Part shown: positions 16,547 through 24,653 of the stretch, piece after piece
How positions within the stretch are numbered: position 1 is the stretch's first letter
How the letters are laid out: every line of letters begins with the position of its first letter
Assembly (NCBI GenBank): GCA_017452265.1
Contig: JAFTMS010000018.1
Span: 62,001-126,000 of the forward strand
From: Bacteroidales bacterium
GTDB taxonomy: Bacteria; Bacteroidota; Bacteroidia; Bacteroidales; UBA932
DNA: 64,000 nt
Reading direction: 5' to 3'
The notes under the pieces: model-generated
What the model was told of the DNA's origin: nothing
The model's database searches: none
What the model saw: the letters and a program-made list of their open reading frames with translations, nothing else
Position numbers and translations under genes: made by a program

Positions 16547-17821
16547 TTAAAGCTTTATCTCTTTAAGTATCTTTTTCCTTAAAATATCCAATGCTGACGA
16601 AGCAAAACGCTCGATATTACGTTTTCTGTCGTTCTTGAAGACAAGGCGATACGTTTCCGTACCCATTTCGGAACTTACTCCTATCCACACAAGACCGACC
16701 GGCTTCTCTTCGCTTCCGCCTCCCGGGCCGGCGATACCGGACGTCGCTACAGAATAGTCGCTTCCCGTCAGCCTGCGTACTCCATCGGCCATGGCTGCGA
16801 CGCATTCTCCGCTTACTGCGCCATGCCTTGCTATGATTTCCGCCGGAACTCCGAGCACTCCTGTCTTGACGCTGTTGGCATATGAAGTGACGGAGCCCAG
16901 ATAGTATTCCGAAGATCCCGGAACAGACGTGAACATGGCCGAAATGGTTCCTCCTGTGCATGACTCAGCTGCGCTTACCGTCTTCCCGGCAGCTGACAGC
17001 ATGCGTCCGATGCAGTGCTCGAGTGTGTCGTCCTCTTCCGAATATATGATGTCGCCGAGGATATCCTTCAGTTTCGCCGTTTCCGCCTCGATACGCGCTT
17101 CCTCGTCCTCATGGTTTCCTCCATAAATGGAAAGTCTGAGCCTTACACCTGTGAGTGCATTGGGGAGATAAGCCAGATGCATGTCTTCCGGCAGTGCATC
17201 CTCCCATTCCTCAAGCATCTTCGAGAGCGCCGATTCCGCCACACCGAACGTCATGAGCGTCCTGTGGCAGATGTCGGAAAGTCCGTGATGCGCCTTGATG
17301 TCGCCAAGAACATCCTGCAGTGCGCCCAAAGCCTCAAACGGCACTCCTGGAAGCGAATAAAGCGTGGCGGAATGGCCGAAACGCTCTTCCGGAAACCGGA
17401 ACACCATTATCGGAGCGGTTCCTTTCCTGTTCGGAATCACTTCACATGTCTCCGGTACCGAAGCCTGTGCAATGTTTATGTCGAGCACGTCAAGTCCACG
17501 GGCACTCAGAATGTCATGTATGATTTCAAGCTGTCTTTCATCTGTCCTGTATCCCGAAGCGCCGGACAATTCTGCAAGCGCAGCCTTCGTGATGTCATCT
17601 TTTGTCGGGCCAAGGCCTCCCGTTACGATCACAATGTCGTTCTTCCGGAGCTCTCCGGCGAGGTTCGATATGATTTCGTCATGGTCGTCCCCGATGGAAA
17701 GCATGCGCGTCACCCTCACTCCGCATGAGTTGAGAGCCTTGGAAATGTGCGATGAATTGGTGTCTACTATCTGTCCTATGAGGATTTCATCGCCTATCGT
17801 ACAGATTGATGCCTGTGTCAT
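16547..17821 (-). CDS. cinA: CinA-like protein (NMN deamidase / MoCF-binding fusion)
   Basis: This 424-residue two-domain protein has an N-terminal MoeA/MogA-type domain (ICTIGDEILIGQIVDTN at 5-21; TGGLGPTKDDIT near 68) and a C-terminal CinA domain with SAAESCTGG (about 290) and TSGIAGPGGG. CinA proteins have NMN deamidase and ADP-ribose pyrophosphatase activities in NAD recycling and are co-expressed with competence genes in some Gram-positives. Both catalytic regions look intact. It overlaps the pyrD stop by four bases (ATGA), so the two are coupled. Confidence 0.93.
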   Translation of the reverse strand: MTQASICTIGDEILIGQIVDTNSSHISKALNSCGVRVTRMLSIGDDHDEIISNLAGELRKNDIVIVTGGLGPTKDDITKAALAELSGASGYRTDERQLEIIHDILSARGLDVLDINIAQASVPETCEVIPNRKGTAPIMVFRFPEERFGHSATLYSLPGVPFEALGALQDVLGDIKAHHGLSDICHRTLMTFGVAESALSKMLEEWEDALPEDMHLAYLPNALTGVRLRLSIYGGNHEDEEARIEAETAKLKDILGDIIYSEEDDTLEHCIGRMLSAAGKTVSAAESCTGGTISAMFTSVPGSSEYYLGSVTSYANSVKTGVLGVPAEIIARHGAVSGECVAAMADGVRRLTGSDYSVATSGIAGPGGGSEEKPVGLVWIGVSSEMGTETYRLVFKNDRKRNIERFASSALDILRKKILKEIKL

Positions 17822-18864
17822 TTCGCCGTCTTTTCCGTTTCCAGATACCTGATGATGTCCTTCACGAGTCCCGGACCTTCGTAGATGAAGCCGGAATATA
17901 TCTCTACAAGTGACGCTCCTGCATCAAGCATATCCTTCGCATCCTCCGGCGACATGATGCCTCCGACGCCGATTATAGGCAGCTTGCCGCCCGATTTTTC
18001 ATGCACGTAACGGACAAGCTCCACATTCTTTGCATGAATAGGTGCTCCCGACATTCCTCCGTTGCCGATTTCCTTGATGCGTTCCTGTGATATGCTGGTG
18101 AGGCCGTCGCGGCTTCTGGTAGTGTTTCCAGCCACGATTCCGTCTATTCCGGAGCGCAGACTGTAGTCGATTATGTCATCGAGCTGCTGGTGTGAGAGGT
18201 CAGGGGAGACCTTGAGCAGAATCGGCCTGTATTCGTCGTAGTACATTCTGAGGTTCAGCAGCTTATCCACAATGTCGGAGAGGAATGTGATGTCCTGGAG
18301 GGCTGTGAGGCCGACAACATTAGGGCAAGAGATGTTCACCACGAACATGTCCACAAAGTCGTACAGCAGTGCGAAAGCCGTCTCATAGTCCTTTGCGGCA
18401 TCTTCGTTGATGCTTGTCGTATTCTTGGATATATTTGCAGCAACAATCACTTCCGGACGCACTTTCTTCAGGTGCTCTACTGCATTTTTCACACCTTTGT
18501 TGTTGATTCCGAAGCGGTTGATGATGGCTTTGTCGCCAGGTACACGGAAACAGCGCGGCTTAGGATTGCCGTCCTGAGGCTTCGGCGTGAGGGAACCTAT
18601 TTCAACGAAACCGAAGCCGAAATCAGCCATGTCGTTGTAGTATTCACCGTTCTTGTCGAGACCGCCGGCAAGGCCCACAGGATTAGGAAATTTCAGTCCG
18701 AACACTTCTTTTTCAAGAGCCGGGGACTCCTTTCTGTATATGGCGCGGACGATAGAACGCGCAAAAGGAATATGCCTGAGTATCGACAGGCCTTTGAAGG
18801 TCAGGTTGTGTGCCGTCTCCGGGTTGAATCTGAAGAGTATCGGCTTGAGAAAATGCTTGTACAT
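17818..18864 (-). CDS. pyrD: Dihydroorotate dehydrogenase (quinone), class 2
   Basis: The 348-residue FMN enzyme oxidises dihydroorotate to orotate in pyrimidine synthesis and passes electrons to the quinone pool. Class 2 is indicated by the N-terminal membrane-associating helices (MYKHFLKPILFRFNPETAHN) and the catalytic serine in VNISCPNV instead of a cysteine. FMN-site motifs NRFGINN and GVGGIMSPEDA are present. The reading frame extends 32 codons upstream of 18864, but the ATG at 18864 gives the family start and lies behind a -7 element at 18886-18893. Confidence 0.96.
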   Translation of the reverse strand: MYKHFLKPILFRFNPETAHNLTFKGLSILRHIPFARSIVRAIYRKESPALEKEVFGLKFPNPVGLAGGLDKNGEYYNDMADFGFGFVEIGSLTPKPQDGNPKPRCFRVPGDKAIINRFGINNKGVKNAVEHLKKVRPEVIVAANISKNTTSINEDAAKDYETAFALLYDFVDMFVVNISCPNVVGLTALQDITFLSDIVDKLLNLRMYYDEYRPILLKVSPDLSHQQLDDIIDYSLRSGIDGIVAGNTTRSRDGLTSISQERIKEIGNGGMSGAPIHAKNVELVRYVHEKSGGKLPIIGVGGIMSPEDAKDMLDAGASLVEIYSGFIYEGPGLVKDIIRYLETEKTAK

Positions 18865-18885
18865 CGTGTATCTTCTAAAATCACG

Positions 18886-18893
18886 CAAAGATA
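18886..18893 (-). promoter_or_regulatory. -7 element of pyrD-cinA
   Basis: The minus strand reads TATCTTTG, 22 bp before the pyrD ATG. There is no matching -33 box at 19-21 nt. Confidence 0.5.
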
Positions 18894-18922
18894 CGAAAAA
18901 AGTACAGCATCGTGATAACAAA

Positions 18923-19378
18923 TCATAACTCTTGATATGAATCGTCGTCGAAAAGTACAATGATTTTTTTTACTTTACGCTGCCTTGCAGGCTTTTGCGC
19001 AATCTCTTCTGAAGCTTTCAATGCGCTGGGGATATCGGCAGGAATGTTTTCTTCAGCAGGCCCTTCCTCTTCAAAGCTGAAGAGCTGCGGGGTGCCGTCT
19101 GATTCTGAATCCGATACGGCCTGAGGCGCTACGGATGATCTGTGTTCTGACGGCAGCTGTTCCGCAAGGTCCTTGTACATCTTTCCTTTGCCGAAGAAAA
19201 GCCATTCGATGTTCAGGCGAGGGTAGTTCTCCATGAGTCCCTTAATGAAGTCGTAGCTCGGATTGTTCCTGCCCGAGAGTATATGTGACACGCTTGCACG
19301 CACGACCTGTATTCTTTCGGCGAGCTCGGCTTGCGATATGTTTTCAGCAGCAAGAAACTGCTTGAGGCGTGTGTTCAT
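18923..19378 (-). CDS. XRE-family transcriptional regulator
   Basis: The 151-residue protein has an N-terminal lambda-repressor-type helix-turn-helix (about 12-40: ISQAELAERIQVVRASVSH), followed by PSYDFIKGLMENYPRLNIEWLFFGKG, a common continuation in Bacteroidota XRE proteins. The middle is low-complexity and acidic; the C-terminus is basic then acidic (RQRKVKKIIVLFDDDSYQEL). The ATG at 19378 is chosen because a -7 element at 19399-19406 leaves no room for the upstream TTG. The long upstream region holds three GGTTACAA sites, one touching this promoter, which suggests autoregulation. Confidence 0.85.
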   Translation of the reverse strand: MNTRLKQFLAAENISQAELAERIQVVRASVSHILSGRNNPSYDFIKGLMENYPRLNIEWLFFGKGKMYKDLAEQLPSEHRSSVAPQAVSDSESDGTPQLFSFEEEGPAEENIPADIPSALKASEEIAQKPARQRKVKKIIVLFDDDSYQEL

Positions 19379-19398
19379 GGTTGTTGACAATTAGGTTA

Positions 19399-19406
19399 CA
19401 AATGTA
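19399..19406 (-). promoter_or_regulatory. -7 element of the XRE gene
   Basis: The minus strand reads TACATTTG. It overlaps one GGTTACAA motif (19394-19401), so a protein bound there would block this promoter. Confidence 0.5.
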
Positions 19407-19830
19407 GTGAGAATTATTTGAATTCAGAACAATTCGAGGAGGTCAAATTTGTAAATAGGGGAGAGGAGAATAAAACAAGAATATTAAAGTATACATTTAA
19501 ATTGAATATTATAAATTTCTGATTATTAATCTATAAATGCATATTTACAAGCCGTTTTTTCAACTTTTTCCCGTTTTTGATGTCGTCTAACACTGAGGTT
19601 ACAAGCTTTATATATATAAAATATATAGGCAAGGCTATGTAAATTGCTGATATAATTATATATAAACAAATAAGGTTTTAATCATAAAATTTTCTGATAT
19701 CAGATTTGTTACAGTAACAAGAATAATCAGGAAAAACACCTGAGGCAGCATTCTGATTTACAAAAGTTACCAACGCAAGGGCAATTCGTATGGTTACAAG
19801 ATTGAATCACAAATGTAAACAAGCGGATAG

Positions 19831-19861
19831 TTTCAATATGATGTAAAATTGTGTAATTTAG
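19831..19861 (+). promoter_or_regulatory. Candidate queA promoter
   Basis: TTTC (19831-19834), 19-nt spacer, TAATTTAG (19854-19861); the ATG follows 25 bp later. It is one mismatch from consensus in each box. Confidence 0.5.
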
Positions 19862-19886
19862 CGGCCGAAAATGAAATGAAGAAGAC

Positions 19887-21095
19887 ATGATACCAGAAAT
19901 TCATATCGAAGATTACAATTACGACCTTCCGGACGAGCGGATCGCGAAGTACCCGCTTTCACGTCGCGACGAATCGAAGCTTTTGTGCTATAGTGACGGA
20001 ATTCCGCAGGAATACAGATTCAGAGACATCGCTTCCCTTCTTCCTGAGGACTCGCTCATGGTGTTCAACGACACCAAGGTGGTTCCTGCCAGGCTGCATT
20101 TCCAGCGCCCTACCGGTGCTCATATTGAGATATTCTGTCTTGAGCCGGTGCTTCCGAACGAATATGTCACAATGTTTGCCACAACCGGTAAGTGCCGCTG
20201 GAAGTGCATGGTGGGCAATGTGAAGCGCTGGAAGAACGACACGCTGGCGCTGTTTGATCCTGATGGAACGCCAGAGATAACATCCATGAACCTTAGGGCG
20301 GATCTGGTGGAGCGTGACGGAGAGACGTCCATTGTCGAATTCACGTGGTCGGATGGTGCTCCGTTCTCAAAGGTCCTTGAAGTGTGTGGTTCCGTGCCTA
20401 TTCCCCCGTATCTCAACCGTGAAACCGAAGCCGTCGACCTGGAACGCTATCAGACGCTCTATGCACGCTTCCGCGGCTCTGTCGCTGCGCCGACCGCCGG
20501 ACTGCACTTCACTCAGGAAGTGCTTGAGGAGGTCCGTGCAAAGGGAATCGACACCGGAACCGTATGTCTGCATGTGGGTGCGGGAACGTTTCTGCCGGTG
20601 AAGAGTTCTCTCGTTTCCGAACATACGATGCATAGGGAGCCTTTTGTCGTGACTCTTGATCTTCTGGAGTGTCTGAAGGCAAGGTCGGGCAAGGTCATTG
20701 CCGTCGGAACGACCTCTGTGAGGACTCTGGAATCCCTATATTATATAGGTGTGAAATGTATCGAAAGCGGAACGCCTTCCGACGTGGGGCAGTGGGAACC
20801 TTATGAAAGGGATTATGGATACACTTTGGAAGAGTCTCTTGATGGAATCATAAGGTATCTGAAGGATAACGGCTTGTCTGAACTTAAGGTCGGTACAAGA
20901 ATCATAATCGTACCCGGATTCCGTTTCCGCGTCGTTGACGTGCTGGTAACAAATTTTCACCAGCCGCAGAGCACTCTTCTGCTTCTGATATCCGCTTTTG
21001 TGGGCGGTGACTGGAAAAATATCTACGATTTTGCACTTGGGCACGATTTCCGCTTCCTGAGCTACGGAGACAGTTCGGTACTGTTCCGAAAGTAG
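19887..21095 (+). CDS. queA: S-adenosylmethionine:tRNA ribosyltransferase-isomerase
   Basis: QueA transfers and isomerises the ribosyl part of SAM onto 7-aminomethyl-7-deazaguanine at tRNA position 34, making epoxyqueuosine. Recognised blocks are YDLPDERIAKYPLSRRDESKLL (split: YDLPDERIAKYPLSRRDES), VFNDTKVVPARL, the catalytic-region GAGTFLPVKS, and TNFHQPQSTLLLLISAFVG near the C-terminus. At 402 residues it is longer than the usual 340-360, as in other Bacteroidota, because of insertions in the middle (about 120-150 and 290-320). A weak hairpin (CTCCCG...CGGGAG, 21112-21138) follows the stop. Confidence 0.96.
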   Translation: MIPEIHIEDYNYDLPDERIAKYPLSRRDESKLLCYSDGIPQEYRFRDIASLLPEDSLMVFNDTKVVPARLHFQRPTGAHIEIFCLEPVLPNEYVTMFATTGKCRWKCMVGNVKRWKNDTLALFDPDGTPEITSMNLRADLVERDGETSIVEFTWSDGAPFSKVLEVCGSVPIPPYLNRETEAVDLERYQTLYARFRGSVAAPTAGLHFTQEVLEEVRAKGIDTGTVCLHVGAGTFLPVKSSLVSEHTMHREPFVVTLDLLECLKARSGKVIAVGTTSVRTLESLYYIGVKCIESGTPSDVGQWEPYERDYGYTLEESLDGIIRYLKDNGLSELKVGTRIIIVPGFRFRVVDVLVTNFHQPQSTLLLLISAFVGGDWKNIYDFALGHDFRFLSYGDSSVLFRK

Positions 21096-21136
21096 ACCGG
21101 ATTCTCCCGGAAGACGGATTTTTCGGGAGTCCATGA

Positions 21137-21167
21137 TTTGATATTTTGCAATGTTTTTATAATTTTG
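21137..21167 (+). promoter_or_regulatory. Promoter of the acyltransferase gene
   Basis: This is a perfect consensus: TTTG (21137-21140), 19-nt spacer, TAATTTTG (21160-21167). The ATG is 29 bp downstream. Confidence 0.85.
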
Positions 21168-21195
21168 CAACTTGTACTAAATTTTTTGAACCGTT

Positions 21196-22368
21196 ATGAT
21201 AGATTTATCAGAATTTGAGAGCATCAGCCCTTATACAGATGCAGAGGCGGCGGAGGCGTTGAGCAAACTGGCTGACCATCCCGTATTGAGCGGGGTCTCT
21301 CAGCATTTTTTTCCTGATCAGTCTCCCGATTTTCTCAAGAACCTCCTCAAGAGCATCAAGACAATCGACGAGTTCCAGGTGCTGGTCATGTCGAAGTTCG
21401 TCGAATGGTGTCTGGAACATACCGCACGCAATTTCTCATATGACGGCGTATCGAACATCGATCCTAAGAAGAAGTTTCTTGCGCTTTCCAACCACAGGGA
21501 CATTATCCTTGATCCTGCGATAACACAGCTCGTCCTCTACAGGAACGGCATTCCTATGACAGAAATAGCTGTAGGAGACAATCTCATAACCAGCAAGACA
21601 ATTGAATATCTCATCCGCTCCAACAGGATGATCAGGGTGATGAGGGGGATAACGGCACGTGAGCTTTATCTTTCTTCGCAGCTCCTTTCAAGATACATAC
21701 GCCTGAACATAACCGAGCAGAGAAGCTCGATCTGGCTTGCACAGCGTCAGGGCCGCACCAAGAACGGCTATGACATCACCGAACAGGGGCTTCTCAAGAT
21801 GCTTGACATGAGCGGCTCGACGGATTTCCAGCGGAATTTCGAGGAACTGAACATCATCCCGATGAGCATCTCATATGAATATGAGCCTTGCGACATCCTT
21901 AAGGCGCGCGAACTTGTGATTTCCCGCAAGCATAAGTATGTGAAGGCGGAGGGAGAGGATCTCAACAGCATCCTTGTCGGCATCAAGCAGCAGAAGGGCA
22001 ACATCCATCTGAACATAGGCACGCCGCTTACGTCGGATGAAATCGCCGTGGCAGCCCTCTGTGACAAGAACGACCGCTATCAGCTCATCAGACATGCTGT
22101 GGATCTCCGCGTCATCGAAGGATACAGGCTGTGGAAGAACAATTATGTGGCATATGACCTGCTGAACCACACTTTCAAGTATTCGGAAATGTATGAGCCG
22201 TCAGATATAGAGCAGTTCGTGGACTACATGAGAAGGCAGCTTGATACCGTTGAACCGGCAATCAACCGAGAAGACCTCAGGAGAATATTCCTTGAGATAT
22301 ATGCAAATCCTGTGGTTACAAAAGAACTTCTCGCGAAGGAGAAGGCGACAGGAAGCATACTGCTTTAG
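21196..22368 (+). CDS. 1-acyl-glycerol-3-phosphate acyltransferase-like protein
   Basis: The 390-residue protein carries an acyltransferase core with LALSNHRDIILDPA (about 94-107), the catalytic NHxxxxxD-type motif of PlsB/PlsC-like enzymes, and EQRSSIWLAQRQGRTKNG (about 175-192) equivalent to the substrate-binding block (family FPEGxRS). No membrane helices are evident, in contrast to many PlsC proteins. It likely esterifies a glycerol-phosphate or another lipid precursor at the membrane. The exact acceptor is not known, and an aminolipid acceptor is possible. Its own consensus promoter lies at 21137-21167. Confidence 0.8.
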   Translation: MIDLSEFESISPYTDAEAAEALSKLADHPVLSGVSQHFFPDQSPDFLKNLLKSIKTIDEFQVLVMSKFVEWCLEHTARNFSYDGVSNIDPKKKFLALSNHRDIILDPAITQLVLYRNGIPMTEIAVGDNLITSKTIEYLIRSNRMIRVMRGITARELYLSSQLLSRYIRLNITEQRSSIWLAQRQGRTKNGYDITEQGLLKMLDMSGSTDFQRNFEELNIIPMSISYEYEPCDILKARELVISRKHKYVKAEGEDLNSILVGIKQQKGNIHLNIGTPLTSDEIAVAALCDKNDRYQLIRHAVDLRVIEGYRLWKNNYVAYDLLNHTFKYSEMYEPSDIEQFVDYMRRQLDTVEPAINREDLRRIFLEIYANPVVTKELLAKEKATGSILL

Positions 22369-22383
22369 AGATCTCCTGAAAAA

Positions 22384-22412
22384 CGGCGGCGGCCTCGAAA
22401 AGAGCCGCCGCT
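22384..22412. terminator. Bidirectional terminator between acyltransferase and mscS
   Basis: A GC-only stem, GCGGCGGC (22386-22393) with GCCGCCGC (22404-22411), has an A-rich loop. On the minus strand TTTTT follows directly, fitting termination of the long Hdr-like operon; on the plus strand TTGTCATTTATT follows. Confidence 0.8.
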
Positions 22413-22416
22413 GTTG

Positions 22417-23343
22417 TCATTTATTGTTGATGATGACGTCGAGTTTCGGATAAGGGAACTGTATGCCCTTATCCGGCAGCTCCTTGTATATCCTTTCATT
22501 CATGTCGTAGCACACGCTCCAGTAATCTTCAGCCTTCACCCATGCCCTCATGACGAAAGATATTCCGTTGTCGTCCAGGCTTTTCAAGGCAACAAACGGA
22601 AGAGCCGGTGCCTTTTCGTCCTGAATGATGCGCTTGTCGTCGTACATGAGGCTCATCAGAAGCTCCTTTGTGTCCTCCACGGATGCTCCATACTCTACAT
22701 TGATGGTCCAGTCAACCCTGCGTAAAGGGTTCTGTGAGAAATTATTGATTATCTCGTTCGAAAGTATTCCATTAGGTATGATTATACACCTGTTATCCAC
22801 TGTCGTCAGTTTCGTACTCACGATATTGATTTCGCTGACAGTGCCTTCAAAGCCCTGGGAGGCTATATAGTCTCCGGCCTTGAAAGGTCTGAAGACGAGC
22901 AGCATTATTCCTCCAGCAAAATTCTGTACTGTTCCGTTGAGAGCCATACCGACAGCCAGACCTCCACCTGTAAGCAGTGCTGCAAGTGATGAGGTGTCAA
23001 CCCCTAAGGTTCCGATTGTTACAAGTATGAGCACTATGGTCAGCGCTATGCTCACAAGGCTCTGGACGAAGGATGCTATCGCCGCATCGGTGTCCTTCTT
23101 GACGAAGAACCGTGTGAGCATTCCCTTGAACTTCCTTATGATCCATGCACCGATGAAATAGATGATGAACGCCGCAAGCACCTTAAGGCCGAAAATGATG
23201 GCCTTGTCCAGCAGTTCGCCCATCAGCTTATCAGCAGGTGTATTGGCTATGTGCTCCACGACGGAAGCGATTTCAGCCTGCACCTCGTTCAGGGAATCCG
23301 GCCTGGCCAGACTGTCAATCTTAGATATAGTGACAAGACTCAT
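22417..23343 (-). CDS. MscS-type mechanosensitive channel
   Basis: This 308-residue inner-membrane protein has three membrane helices (about 45-70, 88-110, 112-140), the last glycine/alanine-rich as in the MscS pore helix (LLTGGGLAVGMALNGTVQNF), then the beta domain with GDYIASQGFEGTVSEINIVSTKL. It releases small solutes on hypo-osmotic shock. The ATG at 23343 is preferred; the frame opens at a TTG at 23361 inside the preceding gene. It starts 1-2 bp after the cysteate synthase stop (TGATATG), so it is the last gene of the operon that begins near 30592. Confidence 0.9.
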   Translation of the reverse strand: MSLVTISKIDSLARPDSLNEVQAEIASVVEHIANTPADKLMGELLDKAIIFGLKVLAAFIIYFIGAWIIRKFKGMLTRFFVKKDTDAAIASFVQSLVSIALTIVLILVTIGTLGVDTSSLAALLTGGGLAVGMALNGTVQNFAGGIMLLVFRPFKAGDYIASQGFEGTVSEINIVSTKLTTVDNRCIIIPNGILSNEIINNFSQNPLRRVDWTINVEYGASVEDTKELLMSLMYDDKRIIQDEKAPALPFVALKSLDDNGISFVMRAWVKAEDYWSVCYDMNERIYKELPDKGIQFPYPKLDVIINNK

Positions 23344-23344
23344 A

Positions 23345-24631
23345 TCAGAAAAGCTTTTCAACCGCTGAAACTATGGTCTCTTCCGGGAGCGACGGATCGA
23401 GTACGAGATGCGGCTTTGCATATGTCATCTCATGCTCGGCCTTCGCCCTTTCTTCTCCACCGCCGGTGATGTTCAGCATGATGACTTCATCCTTCTTCAC
23501 TGCACCCTCATTCACTGCCATAGCAAGAGAGGCGACAGCAACAGCAGCAGCATTGTGGATGTCTATTCCTTCGATTTCACGGAATCTGTGCTTCCACTCC
23601 TGAAGCTCGCTGTTGCTGACCTTGTATATGTCTCCCGTCGCATCCTCCATAGCATCGAACAGGCCTCCTATGAGCGGATATGGCGGTTTTCTGTTCGAAA
23701 GCACCTTGGCGTCGATTTCGGCGGCGGCCTTGCGTGCCTCTTCCGGCGTCATTGGTACAAGATTGCGTGAGTGCTGTTTCCATGAATCATACATGATGGT
23801 GAACGGATCGTTCTGTGACGGATAAAGACGCATCTTGTGGGTTCCGTATCGACCATCCTCTATGAGGCGGAGGTTGTTCTCCCAAACGGCAATCGTACCG
23901 GTACCGCTGCCTATGGCCTGAAAATATGCATCAGGTATGCGTCCGATTGTCTCTACGGCAGAAAGAAGCGTCGTGCCCATTCCATCACGTCTTGCGATGT
24001 TCTTCGCTCCGCCTTCAGCCATGAAACGTGGAGATCTGCATACGGTATCGGCAAGAGCTATGGCGTCGCAGTAGTCTGAACCTTTGGGAGAGGCGATGAT
24101 CTTCACGCAGCCGTTCAGAGGCTTGCTGAACCAGAGGGCGTTGATGTTGTCCTCCGGAATCGATATCAGCACCGGTATTTTGTTGTCTGAGCACACTTTT
24201 GCAAATGCACGCGCTGTATTTCCGGCCGACGCCACTACCATGATCCTGTCGTTGTTTTCGGGAAGTCTTGCGCACACGGAATATGCTTCTGTTTCCTTGA
24301 ACGATGCCGTTTCCATGCGTGCTCCCTTCTCTGGCCAGTATCCGGAAAAGGTTATATAGAGATTCTCTAAGCCGAGATGAGCAGCAAGTGCTTCGGACTT
24401 GTATGTTACCGGTGCGCAGGAATTCTCCAGCGTCCTTCTTATCGGAAGCCAGTCCGCATATCTGTAGAATCCGTCAAGTTCGCTTCGGGGATTGAACTGC
24501 TTCATCTCATATTCGGCCCTGACGAGGCTCGGGCATTGACATGAAGGGTCTGCAAGAAGCCATCCTTCGTCTTCAAATCTCCTGCCGGTCGCGCAGCACA
24601 TGAGATTGTACTTTGTCGGTTTAAATGTCAT
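23345..24631 (-). CDS. Cysteate synthase (threonine synthase-like PLP enzyme)
   Basis: The 428-residue fold-type II PLP protein resembles archaeal cysteate synthase more than threonine synthase: a Cys-containing N-terminal segment (MCCATGRRF), FRYADWLP-like FYRYADWLP, SGYWPEKGARME before the PLP Lys112 in TASFKETEA, SAGNTARAF (135-143) and GGAKNIARRDGMG. Cysteate synthase makes L-cysteate from O-phosphoserine and sulfite. In Methanosarcina this feeds coenzyme M; in Bacteroidota cysteate feeds capnine-type sulfonolipids. Neither use is shown by the neighbours. The start at 24631 follows the HdrDE-like gene by 22 bp; an ATG at 24667 overlaps that gene. A plain threonine synthase is the alternative. 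Confidence 0.78.
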   Translation of the reverse strand: MTFKPTKYNLMCCATGRRFEDEGWLLADPSCQCPSLVRAEYEMKQFNPRSELDGFYRYADWLPIRRTLENSCAPVTYKSEALAAHLGLENLYITFSGYWPEKGARMETASFKETEAYSVCARLPENNDRIMVVASAGNTARAFAKVCSDNKIPVLISIPEDNINALWFSKPLNGCVKIIASPKGSDYCDAIALADTVCRSPRFMAEGGAKNIARRDGMGTTLLSAVETIGRIPDAYFQAIGSGTGTIAVWENNLRLIEDGRYGTHKMRLYPSQNDPFTIMYDSWKQHSRNLVPMTPEEARKAAAEIDAKVLSNRKPPYPLIGGLFDAMEDATGDIYKVSNSELQEWKHRFREIEGIDIHNAAAVAVASLAMAVNEGAVKKDEVIMLNITGGGEERAKAEHEMTYAKPHLVLDPSLPEETIVSAVEKLF

Positions 24632-24653
24632 AATATCAATTTTTACGTTAATT

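Larger units (their letters stand above)
19379..19886. other. AT-rich regulatory gap with GTTAC motifs
   Basis: There is no gene in these 508 bp. GGTTACAA occurs at 19394-19401, 19597-19604 and 19792-19799. A perfect 15-bp palindrome with core TTGTTACAGTAACAA lies at 19706-19720, and a further GTTAC at 19766-19770. The flanks are very AT-rich (runs of TATATA near 19610). It holds the promoters of the XRE gene and of queA. Confidence 0.6.

Noticed and set aside
17015-17728. A 237-codon plus-strand frame inside cinA
   Set aside because: Cys/Arg/His-rich shadow with no domain; cinA on the other strand is complete.
23345-24631. Threonine synthase as the product name
   Set aside because: The PLP-site context (TASFKETEA), SGYWPEKGARME and GGAKNIARRDGMG fit cysteate synthase better; threonine synthase remains the alternative.
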